Shown: positions 23,555-33,335 of the stretch, piece by piece
How positions within the stretch are numbered: the first letter of the stretch is position 1
Layout of the letters: every line of letters starts with the position of its first letter
NCBI GenBank assembly: GCA_002286855.1
Contig: NRSV01000080.1
Location: 57,428-121,427, forward strand
Reading direction: 5' to 3'
DNA from: Bipolaris cookei
Taxonomy: Eukaryota > Ascomycota > Dothideomycetes > Pleosporales > Pleosporaceae
Length of the DNA: 64,000 nucleotides
Program-made: the position numbers and the translations under genes
The notes under the pieces: model-generated
Database searches by the model: none
Told to the model about the DNA's origin: nothing
The model's input: only the letters and a program-made list of their open reading frames with translations

Positions 23555-25562
23555 CTATAGAAATTGAGATGGAGTTCTAATTGCGCGGCCGCGACGCGAG
23601 GTTGGAGGTGGGGAGCCTGCAGCACCTCCCTGAAACTCTTCATTACCTTGAGGCCTCGCGATAGGCCTCTTTTTTCGAATAGCCTTTGTAGAAGCCTTAA
23701 AACTCCTCCTCCTACCCGTTTGAGGGGGTTTTGGGGGCTTTTTGAAGTTGTTGTGTAGCCTTGCGAGCCGCGATCCTTGAGGCCTTTTCAATAGCCTTCT
23801 CCTCCTTCTCCTTCTGCCTCATTAGGCTCACTGCAAGCCTTATCTGACATTTCTACTCCTTCTCTCTCACTCTCTCCTGCCTCGCCTCCTCACTTTGCCT
23901 TGTTGTATCAGCTTTTTGGAGTTGTCGCTCCTCCTCCTCCTCCTCCTCCTGAAGTTGCAGGCGATCACGCGCCTCCCTCACCTTCTTTGGAGACCAGAAT
24001 ACAGCTCCACCATGATACTCCTCAGCCTCCTGTAGGGGTAGAGGCTTGCCTCGTTTCCTGTGTGTTCTCTCATTGACTAGAGCCTCCCTCAGCTTCCTTA
24101 ATTCCTCCTTGAGGAGACTGTTTTGAACTAAACTTGCGTGTATCACCTGGCTCAGCCTTTTAGCCTGCCTATCGCCTTGATCAGTGACTACCTTACGTAG
24201 CAGACGCTCCACCTTCCTCCAGTCAGAGGTACTAAGAGCTGAAGAATCACTGTCATTAGTAGGATCAGGTATAGCAAAGCGCTGAAGGATTACTTCTGGG
24301 TTAAGAGGCAATATGCCTGTAGCCTTAAAGGCGTTCAGAATTGTCGTTTCCTTGAAGGAGGCCTGCCAGGCTTGGTGGAAGAGAGGAAAGAAGTCTCTCT
24401 TACTCATTGAAGTAAGACCTTGGCTCCTATTTATGAAAGCAGAAACCTTATTTGAGTATGCTTTTGATAGAGGCTTGAACATCCTGACATCGAGAGGCTG
24501 TAGCGTGTGGATTGAGTGAGGAGGATATACTGTGAGGGGGATCTTATTTTGATCACAGTAATCAATAAAATTCATTGTTAAGTGAGATCCATGGCCGTCA
24601 AGGATAAGTAATCGATAGGAGGAGCGAGCCTTAGCCCTTGTACTGCGATCGAATACCTGTTGAAGCCACGAGAGACCTATCTCATTGTTTGTCCATCCAG
24701 AAGGTGAAGAGGATACTCGAATTTGGTGTATATCTGGATCGAGGGCCTGCAGCCAGGCGTCCTGTATCTATCCTGAAGCTGACTGATAAATAAGGGCAGG
24801 CTCGAGGTAAGATCCATCAGCGCAGATGCAGGCCAGCAGCGTTATCCATTCGTGTGAGCCATCCTGTATAGTACTCCTCCTTCTTCTATCCTCGTACGAG
24901 GCCCTACTGAAGATCCTCCTCGAGCGACTCACTACACCAAGCATGAAGCCCTTCTAATCCATATTGTAGATATGAAACGCCTCAGCGTGATATTGTAAGC
25001 TCAGAAGTACCATGTATAGTCGCGTGGTTGCCCACTGACTAACAACGCTGTATTTAAACTTGCTCTTATTATGATACACATCAGAATACACAATACTTCT
25101 TATGCACTCAACTGCTTACAGATATTGATCAATTTTATCGCGTAGGAGGCTAAAGTAGGGGCTGTGCTTACTCCCAGGATCAGCTTTGTGGCGACAGTTA
25201 TCCATGCCTACTGCCCACTTTGAGATAAGCTGATCAGGATAGCGCTGAACAAAGCGACTAGCCTAGTGTACTCCAACCTCTCTCTTGGCGATCTGCAACG
25301 CAAAATTGCGTATCATTGACTGATTAGGTAGTAGGAATCTCTATATCAGTCGATCTATATAAAATATTAAGGAATACTCTTGGTGTGGGTGAAGGAGTTG
25401 TCGTTTTTGGTTGTCTATTGTGGGTGAAGTGCAGCGACCTTGGTGTCTTCGGACGAGCGTAGATCGAACAACACCATTTTTTTGCAATTTTAGTATATAT
25501 AAAAGGCTTTTACAAGACTTAAGGCATCAATAGCTATAAGCGAAGCCTCAATATTAGTCATG
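23555..25562 (-). pseudogene. Broken pogo-type transposase
   Basis: N-terminal frame begins near 25562 and meets stops early. The longest intact piece (24575-23853, 240 residues) carries FIDYCDQNKIPLTVYPPHS, LQPLDVRMFKPLSKAYSN with the third acidic residue, and a Glu/Arg-rich coiled coil. The C-terminus reappears in frame at 23791-23555 with the family ending TSRRGRAIRTPSQFL. The DDE segment upstream of 24575 is interrupted by stops. Not functional as it stands. Confidence 0.8.
24994..25120. mobile_element. 127-bp LTR-like insertion inside the pogo element
   Basis: Begins TGTAAGC and ends GCTTACA (inverted termini, TG...CA), with the 5-bp direct repeat GATAT on both sides (24989-24993 and 25121-25125). 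A second copy, inverted, lies at 53754-53879 and a truncated one at 26280-26325. The size, termini and 5-bp duplication fit a solo LTR of a very small LTR retrotransposon (SMART/TRIM type). Confidence 0.8.
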
Positions 25563-25739
25563 GTGGTGGAGATATGAGATGGTAACGTTGTGGTGATTGC
25601 GAGGCCGCGCGCACGAAGTAGTGGGGCACGGTAGCCAATCAGAACGTGCGTGCGCTGGCTAAAGCAGCCGGCGCCGTGACAGGGAACTATGCATTTTACA
25701 TGGTATCTGTATGTAAGGGGCTAGGCTCAAGGAGCTATA

Positions 25740-26016
25740 CTAGGGAATGCCAGATAATGAGACGTTACATTGGGTTTAACTATACTCCCGTAGTCTCGGT
25801 CTGGGTTAGGGCGAGACGGTAATCTGCGGTAAGCCGTGCGATTTGTCTGGCGATTCGTAGTGGAAAAGATTTATGGGTGTAACCGAAGTGAAGATAATCA
25901 ATTCTATACTAAATAGAATAACAATGTAGCAATCTTGTTAAGTAAAGTAACCAGTAAGAAAGTACAATTTGAGTTGCCCACAGCGAGAGTAACAATGAAA
26001 TCCATCCATCCTTATA
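25740..26016. repeat. Dispersed repeat, possible LTR/leader of a retroelement
   Basis: A motif around 25787-25834 (GTCTCGGTCTGGGTTAGGGC, then GAGACGGTAATCTGC) recurs at 63775-63815 and, more diverged, at 23268-23330. The segment 25948-26010 matches 59795-59865 in reverse. Borders could not be fixed, so the element type is open. Confidence 0.4.
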
Positions 26017-26279
26017 TATGTTACGAACCTGAATAGAGGAATATCGCAAAGATATGGAAAAGAAGGAAGGAAGGAGGACATGTCAAAGAACGAAGTCATA
26101 CAGGACCAATGATGCATGAGCGCCCCGCGTCCCACGGTTTTGGCGGAACGCCACTATAAGACAACATAGGATATATAGGGCAATACTGAACATAGAACAT
26201 TCACTTAGTATGTATTATAGGCATCGAGTCCTTATGGCTCGATGTGTTCAACTTAAGTTCTGAGTACAAGTATAATATA
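26017..26279. repeat. Candidate solo LTR, about 260 bp
   Basis: Starts TGTTACGAACCTGA and ends with GGCTCGATGTGTTCAACTTA followed by GAGTACAAGTATAATATA. Both blocks recur in the same order at about 47955-48265, with unrelated sequence in between. Exact termini and target duplication are not resolved. Confidence 0.45.
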
Positions 26280-26325
26280 ATGTAAGCAGTTGAGTGTATG
26301 TGAAGTATTGTGTATTCTGATGTGT
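26280..26325. mobile_element. Truncated copy of the 127-bp LTR-like element
   Basis: TGTAAGCAGTTGAGTG and the following 30 bp match the start of the copy at 53754. The rest is cut off by the LINE tail that begins at 26326. Confidence 0.6.
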
Positions 26326-27104
26326 ATTATTATTATTATTCCATTAGAGTCTATATACAGGTCGGGGCTATGTAATACTTTGGCCGTAGGCCGTTCTATC
26401 TTGTTATTTACATGTAGAGTTTTGTTTTTCTTTGTGTGGTACTACTGTGGTGCTTCGGCTTTTGTTTGTTTGCGGCTAGGCCTCTAGTAGACGCCTGGTG
26501 CTAAAGAGCAATTTGGTAAACAGGAAGAGATGTAGGGCAGCAGTGCTGCCTTCCAGCAGGCTCACTTAGGGGTAAACAAAATACTAAATTAACGAAAATG
26601 AAATGATTTTTGTTCTTTTGCTAGTTTTGTTGCTGTTTTTGTTGTTTTGTTTTAGTCTTGTTCTTGGCCTAGGTGCCACCGTCTTGTCCCTACTCCAATG
26701 CTAGTGATGAAAGCTAGTGTAGCTTCTATACCAGATGAGGTGTGGAGGAGAAGTGGCATTGTGAGCGTTTGCTGGCCGAGAGTTGGTTTTAACTTCTTTC
26801 TTTCTGCGTTGTAGTAGCTGCAGAATAAGAGGACATGCTCTGGTGTTTGCGGTCTCCCGCAGTTGCAGAGGCTCGACTCCCTCTTCTTTACTCTCTCTAG
26901 GTAGGCGTTGAAGTATCCATGGCCTAGTTTGAGTGAGAAGAAGGCGCTCGAGGTTTTTCTCTTTGTGCCTCTTGGGATAGCTATAGCTTTTTGTATCTTT
27001 AGATCGAATTTAACCGCGTACGTGTGCTTATTCTTCTCTATTGCTTCTCTTTTGTATTTGGTGTACTCTCATATCCGGCCTCTTTCTTGTCGCTGTTTGA
27101 TTCT
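26326..27104 (-). mobile_element. 5'-truncated LINE, RNase H C-terminus and 3' UTR
   Basis: The tail (AAT)n lies at 26326, then the conserved 3' UTR with the hairpin GGCCTACGGCC (reverse strand). The end of the ORF runs about 26660-27104 and includes CNCGRPQTPEHVLLFC, the Cys/His knuckle that follows RNase H in this family. One in-frame TGA was seen near the 5' border. Non-functional. Confidence 0.8.
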
Positions 27105-27412
27105 TGTTATTATTATTATTAATAAGATCAATTTATAGTGCTACCTGGTTGCCTTTCGCGTCTATGAACACTTCTTGCATCTGTACAGGGCAAAACCAGC
27201 TAGTTACTAGCTGTAAACACCCCTGTTCTCATCTGTGTGTATTGTGGGGCTTGGTTCCTTCGCCTTTCGTAACAGGTATACTTTCTCTAATCGTCAGTGC
27301 TGCCGTTTTTGTCGTTGATGACCATGTTGTTCGGGTATTTCAGTTGATGTTGGTCCTTGTCGTCCTGTCGCATATGCAGGGTTCGGAGGGTCGTAGCTAT
27401 ACTGTAGCCGCG
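27105..27412 (-). mobile_element. 3' fragment of the tRNA-headed SINE-like unit
   Basis: About 308 bp matching, with scattered differences, the outer ends of the two inverted units at 41712-42605 and 43218-44103. It ends in an AAT/TTA microsatellite tail at 27105 and is cut at the 5' side at CCGCGG, as expected for a 5'-truncated retroposed copy. Confidence 0.7.
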
Positions 27413-28818
27413 GTCTTGTTATTATTCCATTATAGTCCTGTATCAGCCGCTGGCTATGTAGGCCTTTGGCCGGAGGCCGTTCTATCTGATTATTTACAAT
27501 TTGGTACTTTGTGCTGTATTGCGTGACTATGGTGCTTCGACCTTTGTCTAGCTAAGCTATTACTAGCTTTCTAGATGCCTGTTGCTAAAGAGCAGGTTGG
27601 TAACAGGGAGAGATGTAGGGCAGCTGGGCTGCCTTCTAGCGGGCTCTCTTAGGGGAAAGGAAATGGTACTAAAATCAAAGTTGTTTTTCTTCTTTTATTA
27701 TTGTTTTTCTTGTTTTTCTTTTCGTCTAGCCTTCTTGGCCTAGATGCCACTCCCTTGTTCCTATCTTCGTGCTAGTAATAAAAGCTAGAGTAGCTTCTAT
27801 ACCGCTCGTAGTGTGGAGTAAGAGTGGGAGTTTGAGTATTTTTTGGCCTAGAGTCTTTTTAAGCTTATTTCTTTCTGCGCTATAGAAGCCGCAGCATAGA
27901 AGTAGATGCTCTGCTGTTTGTGGTCTCCCACAGTTGCAAAGATATGTTTCTCTTCTATTTACTCTCTTTAGGTAGGAGTTGAGATATCCGTGTCCTATCT
28001 TAAGAGAATAGAAAGAGCTTGAAATCTCTCTTTTCGTGCCTCTTGGGATTGCTAGTTGGTTTTGGAGCTTTAGATTAAAGATAGCTCCGTAGCTAGGCTT
28101 CTTTTCTCTTACTGTTTCCCTATACTTTCTCCACTATTCTGCTTGGCTAGCTCTTTGGAGGAGTTTGATTGTAGTGCATAGGAAGGCTAGGCTCGTTTGT
28201 GATTTTTTGGTGTTTGTTTTGTAGCTTCCTTTGCTAAGGAATCTGCTTTTTCGTTTCCTTCGATATCTGTATGGCCTGGAGCCCATTTCAAGAAGATCTT
28301 TGCTTTTCTGTTTAGGATGGCTTTGGCTGCTTTTTGGCACCGAATTACCCACTGCTGGTCAGGCTTATCTGATAGACTCTGGAGCCTATAGATCGCAGCT
28401 TGGTTGTCAGCGTAGACGTGGATATTTTGGTCTTTAGTGGCAGTTTTAGCAGCGTATTCAAATGCTGTTGTAACGCCTTCAAGCTCTCCATTATAAACGA
28501 GTTGGTTCTCGCCTATATTATTTGTCTCTGCGTATATTTCTTCTTGGTTTGGGTTATAGACTGCTAAGCCTACTCCTATCCATCTCCATCTTTCGTCTTG
28601 GAGGCGTCTGAGTAGATTACTATAGAGTTATCCTTTATCGTTTGGATATAATCTTTGTGCGCGGCTGCCTCTTCTTCTTTAGATTTTTTTGATATAACGT
28701 GTTTCACCAGTGATTCGGCCACCCCAGTGATTCGGCCACCTCTCTAGACTACTACATCTGTGTAATAGTATTACGCAATGCCACCACAATTTATAGCATT
28801 AAGTAGAATAAGATATTA

Positions 28819-29736
28819 TTATTTAGACGCGTCGCTATCCTCTATATCCTCTAATTCTACTTGGCACGTACGGGAGTTATGTCCAATTTGGCTGCAACGC
28901 CCACAGCGCCGTTCACTGCGTACCCTCTTCGCAGGCGTTACACCATCATTACAGCTACCACCCTCTGCCTCGGCGATCTGATCAGCTATCTGACCAACTG
29001 TCTGGGACCCCTCTGCCTGTACGTAGCGCCTCTTGCGAGTTTTTCGCTTCGTTGCTTCACTAATCGTAGCTTCAAGGCGATCAAGTTTCTCCTGCATCAA
29101 CACCATATTATGAGCTATCTGCTGAGCTCCCTTACTCAACTACTGCATCTGCTCCTTAAGAGAAGTTGTAGGAGACCCTTGCTGGATTTGCATGCGGTTT
29201 CGAATAAGCGTAGCCTGCGCCTCCATTTTGCGCGCGTTGCGCGGCGTTTTCGGCTCCCAGGTAGTAGTCTCTTGCGCTGGTGGAGTCGGCGTACGCAGCA
29301 CGACGTTAAGCTGTGATAAAACAACGTGATAATCGTGTGGCGTAAGCCCAGCACCTCGAAACCCTCCGCGGATATTATCTGGTGTAATAGCCTTGTAATA
29401 GGCCTTTTTAAACGCTGGTAGGAAGGTTTCTTTGCTGATATGGTGGATGCGATTGCGTGCCAAGACCGAGATAGCATCACCATACGCGCGCTTCAACGGC
29501 GAGAAGCAGCCCACATCAAGAGGCTGTAAGAGGTGCGACGAGTGGGGAGGCATACAGAGAAGGATTATCTTCTTCTCTTCGCAGAGATCTCGGAAAGCTA
29601 CCAAGCAGTGGCTCTCATGGCCGTCAATAATGAGCAGCCTATGCGTCCCCACAGGCCGCGCATGGGAATCGAAGTGACGAAGCCAGTCAAGCGCTAGATC
29701 GTTATTCGTCCAGCCTGTAGGACTAACTTGAATCAC
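28819..29736 (-). pseudogene. C-terminal half of the pogo transposase with zinc knuckle
   Basis: From 29736 the frame carries VSPTGWTNNDLALDWL, the second catalytic Asp in LLIIDGHESH and LQPLDVGCFSPLKRAYGD with the third. A TAG near 29140 stops it, then the same frame continues to 28819 with a coiled coil and a CCHC-type knuckle (CGRCSQIGHNSRTC). The sequence directly upstream of 29736 continues the frame to the LINE insertion at 29799. The stop is CAG changed to TAG if neighbours are a guide. Confidence 0.8.
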
Positions 29737-29799
29737 CCAGTCGCGTGGCAGATCCTCCGTAAACCAGGTAGAGATCAGAACCTTGCCTGCGAAGATGAG

Positions 29800-30937
29800 T
29801 GAGTGAGTGAGTGAGTTGTATTTAACGTCTATATATAAAGCCTCCCTTGGGGCATGTAGACGGGCTATGCCTATAGCTTGCCGTACTCTGCCTAGGATGC
29901 CTATTCTTATTTACATGATTGTAGTGATCTAGTAGTGGTCGTTCCGCCTGTTGATCGCCACTAAAATGATTGTGCAGTAGGTGTGTATCCACCTTCAGTT
30001 ATCGTAGTTGATGCTTATTAAGGAGCGTGTAGTAGTTATAAAGGACATAGGAAAGAGAAGAGAAGAGAAGGAGGAAGAAGAGAGAGAAAGAAGATAGAAA
30101 GATAGGAAGATAGGAAAAGTCTTACAAGTATAGGCTCTAGTGAGGCCTACATATTGTGCTGTAGAAGCCTGTGACTTCTAGAAAAGCGGCAAAGTCCTCT
30201 GGCTCTTCCCAGAGCGTCTGAAGGTACTTAGTTGCTTCGCTAGGTGTCCTAGGCGGTGCTGGTGGCCGTCTTGGCCATCGCTGGAAGACGTTTGCTGTTG
30301 TGGTTTTCCGGCATAGTGCAATGTGCAAAGGAGTCTTTGGGCGCCCGCAGGAGCAGTTCAGAGTCGCGTTGTCATGGTGGAACTTCTTGTGGTACCATGC
30401 AAAGTCTCCATGGCTTGTTCGGATTGCCAGCAGTTTTGCTAGGGTTCGGCGTGTTAGCTCTAGCTCCTGGGGTGGTCGGGTGGGTTGGTACGGTAGCTTC
30501 CACTGGGTGTACCAGTTGGAGAGCTTGCTCTTTGCGCTATTCCACCAAGCTGCTCTAGCTGTGGCTAGTTGTGCCTTTTTGATCGTGCGTATCCCCGATA
30601 CTGTCGGTTGTGCTGCTAGTCCGAATGGAGTAGAGGGTGCTTTCGCCTCCGCATCTGCAAGGCTGTCTGCTGTTTCGTTGCCTTCAATATCAGTGTGCCC
30701 TGGTGCCCATCGGATCTTGACATTAGGCATCGTGTCCAATATCTCCTGGCATTGAAGAAACGCCCATTGTGAAGAGTTTGCGGCTGTCCCGCGCAGACAC
30801 CATATTACTGACGTGCTGTCTATACACATATAAATCGCATCTGTTGGTCCTGCTATCTGCGCCGCATGCTCAAGTGCTCTACATGCCCCAATCGCTTCAG
30901 CATCGAAAACGTGTGAAAGCGAGTGGAGAGACCCGCG
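29800..30937 (-). mobile_element. LINE insertion inside the pogo transposase gene
   Basis: The 15-bp direct repeat GCCTGCGAAGATGAG flanks the insert (29785-29799 and 30938-30952). The 3' end on the minus strand is an (ACTC)n tail. It encodes the later part of RNase H and a CCHC-like knuckle (CSCGRPKTPLHIALC). It is truncated at the 5' end within RNase H and belongs to a different subfamily from the AAT-tailed LINEs. Removing it restores the transposase frame at IFAGKVLISTW. Confidence 0.92.
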
Positions 30938-31339
30938 GCCTGCGAAGATGAGAAACGCTGGGATACGCGTGCCTGTTGCGCCAACGCCTTGTATCAGCGT
31001 AACCCACTCACGATTGCTTGGCTGGATCTTCTTTGTTCTTCCTGGTTTGTCCGAGCCCGTGATAACTGACTGTGATAAAATCTTGCCCATAATGAAGCCA
31101 GTCTCATCAAAGTTATAGATATCTTCATCTACGATACCATACTTTGCCTTTGTATTCTGAACTAGCTCGAACCAGCCCTTAATAAGCGCTGGGTCTTCGC
31201 AGAGAGCTCGCTGGTGATCGTATGGACGGCTTCGGCGCGTACGCAGCTCAGGATTGCGCTGGACGAACCTATCAACCCAGTTCTTGCCAACCTTCTCTCC
31301 ACCACGCTCTCGGAGGAGTCTATTAGCCATATCTCGCAC
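30137..31339 (-). CDS. Open chimera: pogo transposase N-half fused in frame to LINE RNase H
   Basis: One 400-codon frame. Residues 1-135 are transposase: HTH/CENP-B-like (WVDRFVQRNPELRTRRSRP), the first catalytic Asp in YNFDETGFIMGK, and NREWVTLIQGVGATGTRIP. From the junction at 30938 the frame passes into the nested LINE: AEAIGACRALEHA (RNase H Glu), CIDSTSVIW (Asp), GHTDIEGNETAD (Asp), then the knuckle and a native LINE stop. The first RNase H Asp is missing because of 5' truncation, and the transposase lacks its other two Asp residues, so neither enzyme is complete. The true transposase start lies upstream (31469-31663 piece), separated by a TGA. Expression is unknown. Confidence 0.75.
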   Translation of the reverse strand: MRDMANRLLRERGGEKVGKNWVDRFVQRNPELRTRRSRPYDHQRALCEDPALIKGWFELVQNTKAKYGIVDEDIYNFDETGFIMGKILSQSVITGSDKPGRTKKIQPSNREWVTLIQGVGATGTRIPAFLIFAGRGSLHSLSHVFDAEAIGACRALEHAAQIAGPTDAIYMCIDSTSVIWCLRGTAANSSQWAFLQCQEILDTMPNVKIRWAPGHTDIEGNETADSLADAEAKAPSTPFGLAAQPTVSGIRTIKKAQLATARAAWWNSAKSKLSNWYTQWKLPYQPTRPPQELELTRRTLAKLLAIRTSHGDFAWYHKKFHHDNATLNCSCGRPKTPLHIALCRKTTTANVFQRWPRRPPAPPRTPSEATKYLQTLWEEPEDFAAFLEVTGFYSTICRPH

Positions 31340-32399
31340 GTCGTCTCTCCGACAGGGTAGTCCTCGCTCAGCCTCGACTATTACACGTTGAGTAATAGTC
31401 TGCTCTTCTGGTTTTGTTAGGTGCTTAGTTGGTGGTTCGTAATCGCGTTGTGAGCGTCGGCCAGCGCGTCAGCTTTGGATTGTTGTTCGTGGAATACTAT
31501 AGGCAATTGCAGCGCGTTGTTCACTCTGAATTTGTTTAGAATCAAGATTAGTAATAGCAAAAAATAGATATCCTTCAGTACAGGCTTTTAACGCGTTGCG
31601 TGGTTGAGACAATACGCGTTGTTGTTGTGGAGGTGGGGTATCGCGGGGAGGTGGCCGAATCACTGGGGTGGCCGAATCACTGGTGAAACACGTTAGAGAT
31701 GTTGTAGTTGAGAGTATCCCATGGTCTGAACCTATATGGGATGATCATTTCTGTCTCTTAGCTAGCTAGGATAGAGCTCGTAATAGCGTGTAGTTGTCTG
31801 GTCTTGTTCGGCCGTCTAGATTGTGAAGGCTTGTTTTTTGTAGCCTTACAATAGCTTTCGTAATTGGATGGGTTGGAGCTAGCTGTATAGCTCGCAGGGC
31901 GTATTTTCGATTCGTTTGGCTTAGCCGTATCTCTGGTGACGGCAAGCTAGCTTCGATACTTGTTGGGATAGCTGGAGCTGTTTTGAACACTCCTAGTACC
32001 TTTCTGCAAGCTGCGTTGTGCAGCGGCTGAAGCTGATCTTTAATAAAGCTCTGGTTGCGCCAGTAGATTGGCGACCCATAATCTGCAATGCTAGTAACGC
32101 ATGCTAGATATAGTTGTCTAATAGCAGAAGGAGATAGACCATGGCTTATGTTTGGTAGTCTCCCTAGTCTATCAAAAGCTGTTTTTGCTTGGCTGGCTCG
32201 GATAGCTACATGTCCCTGAAAGGATAGCTTATTGCCGAGGTGTACCCCTAGCCACTTGATTGTATCTTTGTGGTAGATTTTCTCCTTGCTAGGGAGCTCT
32301 AGGGGTATTTCTTTTCTTTCTTTCTTCTTTGTAAAGTGGATTAGCTCTGTTTTCGCTATATCGAATTCGATAGCTAGTTCTTTTCCTTTAGTGACCATA

Positions 32400-32592
32400 C
32401 ATGGGCATATTGTTTTAGATCGTTTCTTGGAAAATAGGTTAAGCAGAATTTAGCGTACCAAAGTTATTTTCAGCCAATTAAACAAAGGCCGTCAATAACA
32501 AGATTTCCTCTGATTAGTAACAGCAAAGTTTGGTACGCTAAATTCCGCTTAGCCTGTTTTCCAAAAAAACGATCTAAAACGATATGCCCATG
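32400..32592. mobile_element. Foldback MITE, 193 bp, TA target
   Basis: Two arms of about 65 bp are near-perfect inverses (left starts CATGGGCATATTGTTTTAGA, right ends in its complement) around a short centre. TA lies at 32398-32399 and 32593-32594. It has no coding capacity and sits exactly between a LINE and a pogo fragment. The TA duplication suggests mobilisation by a Tc1/mariner/pogo enzyme. Confidence 0.75.
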
Positions 32593-32594
32593 TA

Positions 32595-33310
32595 TGCATA
32601 CAGAGAGCAACAATCTTGCTCTCCTCACAGAGATCCTGGAAGGCGAGCGACTGGTGACTCTCATGACCGTCGATAATGACCAGCCTGTGACTGCCTACTG
32701 TACGAGCCTCTGTATGCTGGATAAAGTGCTGCAGCCAGGCAAGACCAAGCTCGTTAGTGGTCCAGCCGTTCTTACTGACGCCATTTCTCCAATTCTTTGG
32801 GTTGTTGTGATACCAGGCCTTGTCGTGGTGCTTTACTTTGAAGATGAGGAAAGGTGAGATTGACCACCCCATGGCATTGATCCCAGCGATCAGGGTAATC
32901 CACTCACGATCGCCAGGCTAAACACTAAGTAGCTGGAGAAGTCTCCCAGAGGCATTAGCCACCTTGACTGACCCAGTAACACCTATCTGGAAGCCAGTCT
33001 CGTCAAAGTTGTAGGTATCTTTGTCCAGGATGCCATACTTGGCTTTGACGTTGCGTACAAGGTCAAACCAGGGGCTGATAATAGCTGGGTTGCTGCATAG
33101 GACACTCTGGTGACCTCTTGGTCTAGACACCTGAGATTTGATCTCAGGCCTTCGGCGTACAAACTTGTAGGCCCAGTTGATTCCAGCCTGACCACCGCCG
33201 CGAGCAGCCAGCAGTTGATTAGCCATCTCTTGTATATAGCTAAGCGTAGGGGCAAAGCCTTACGCATCAAGTTTCCTTACATACTGCATAATCGCCTCCT
33301 CTTTATGCCT
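32595..33310 (-). pseudogene. Truncated pogo transposase (same family as 28697-31693)
   Basis: Reads from about 33300 as HKEEAIMQYVRKLDA, a TAA, then GFAPTLSYIQEMANQLLAAR, the DNA-binding region, YNFDETGFQIGV (first Asp), NGWTTNELGLAWLQHF and LVIIDGHESHQS (second Asp). It ends abruptly at the MITE; the remaining third of the enzyme is absent. A LINE truncates the other side at 33336. Confidence 0.75.
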
Positions 33311-33335
33311 CCTAAGCTTTGATGAGTTGGGGTAT

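Larger units (their letters stand above)
23404..25631 (-). mobile_element. Pogo/Fot1-like transposon, 2228 bp
   Basis: Inverted ends beginning CCGTGTCCCACCACTTCGTG at 23404 and, on the other strand, CCGTGCCCCACTACTTCGTG at 25631, with TA at 23402-23403 and 25632-25633. The left end carries an extra repeat of the CACTTCGTGC motif. A minus-strand transposase lies inside, and a 127-bp LTR-like insertion sits at 24994-25120. Confidence 0.9.
28697..31693 (-). mobile_element. Pogo-type transposon with 46-bp perfect inverted repeats, 2997 bp
   Basis: The 46-bp termini (28697-28742 and 31648-31693) are exact inverses and each contains the 16-mer CAGTGATTCGGCCACC twice. TA flanks at 28695-28696 and 31694-31695 interrupt a LINE. 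Without the LINE nested at 29800-30937 it would be about 1.85 kb, the normal size of a Fot1/pogo element. Confidence 0.93.
27413..32397 (-). mobile_element. LINE (RT C-terminus, RNase H, 3' UTR), split by a pogo element
   Basis: The two halves, 27413-28696 and 31696-32397, join at a duplicated TA and together match the longer copy at 37760-39881. The upstream half encodes 210 residues of RT thumb region (32398-31766), including KWLGVHLGNKLSF and LYLACVTSIADYGSPIYW. The downstream half carries a decayed RNase H domain, the knuckle and the common 3' UTR with AAT tail. Stops occur in the RNase H part. 5'-truncated, inactive. Confidence 0.85.
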
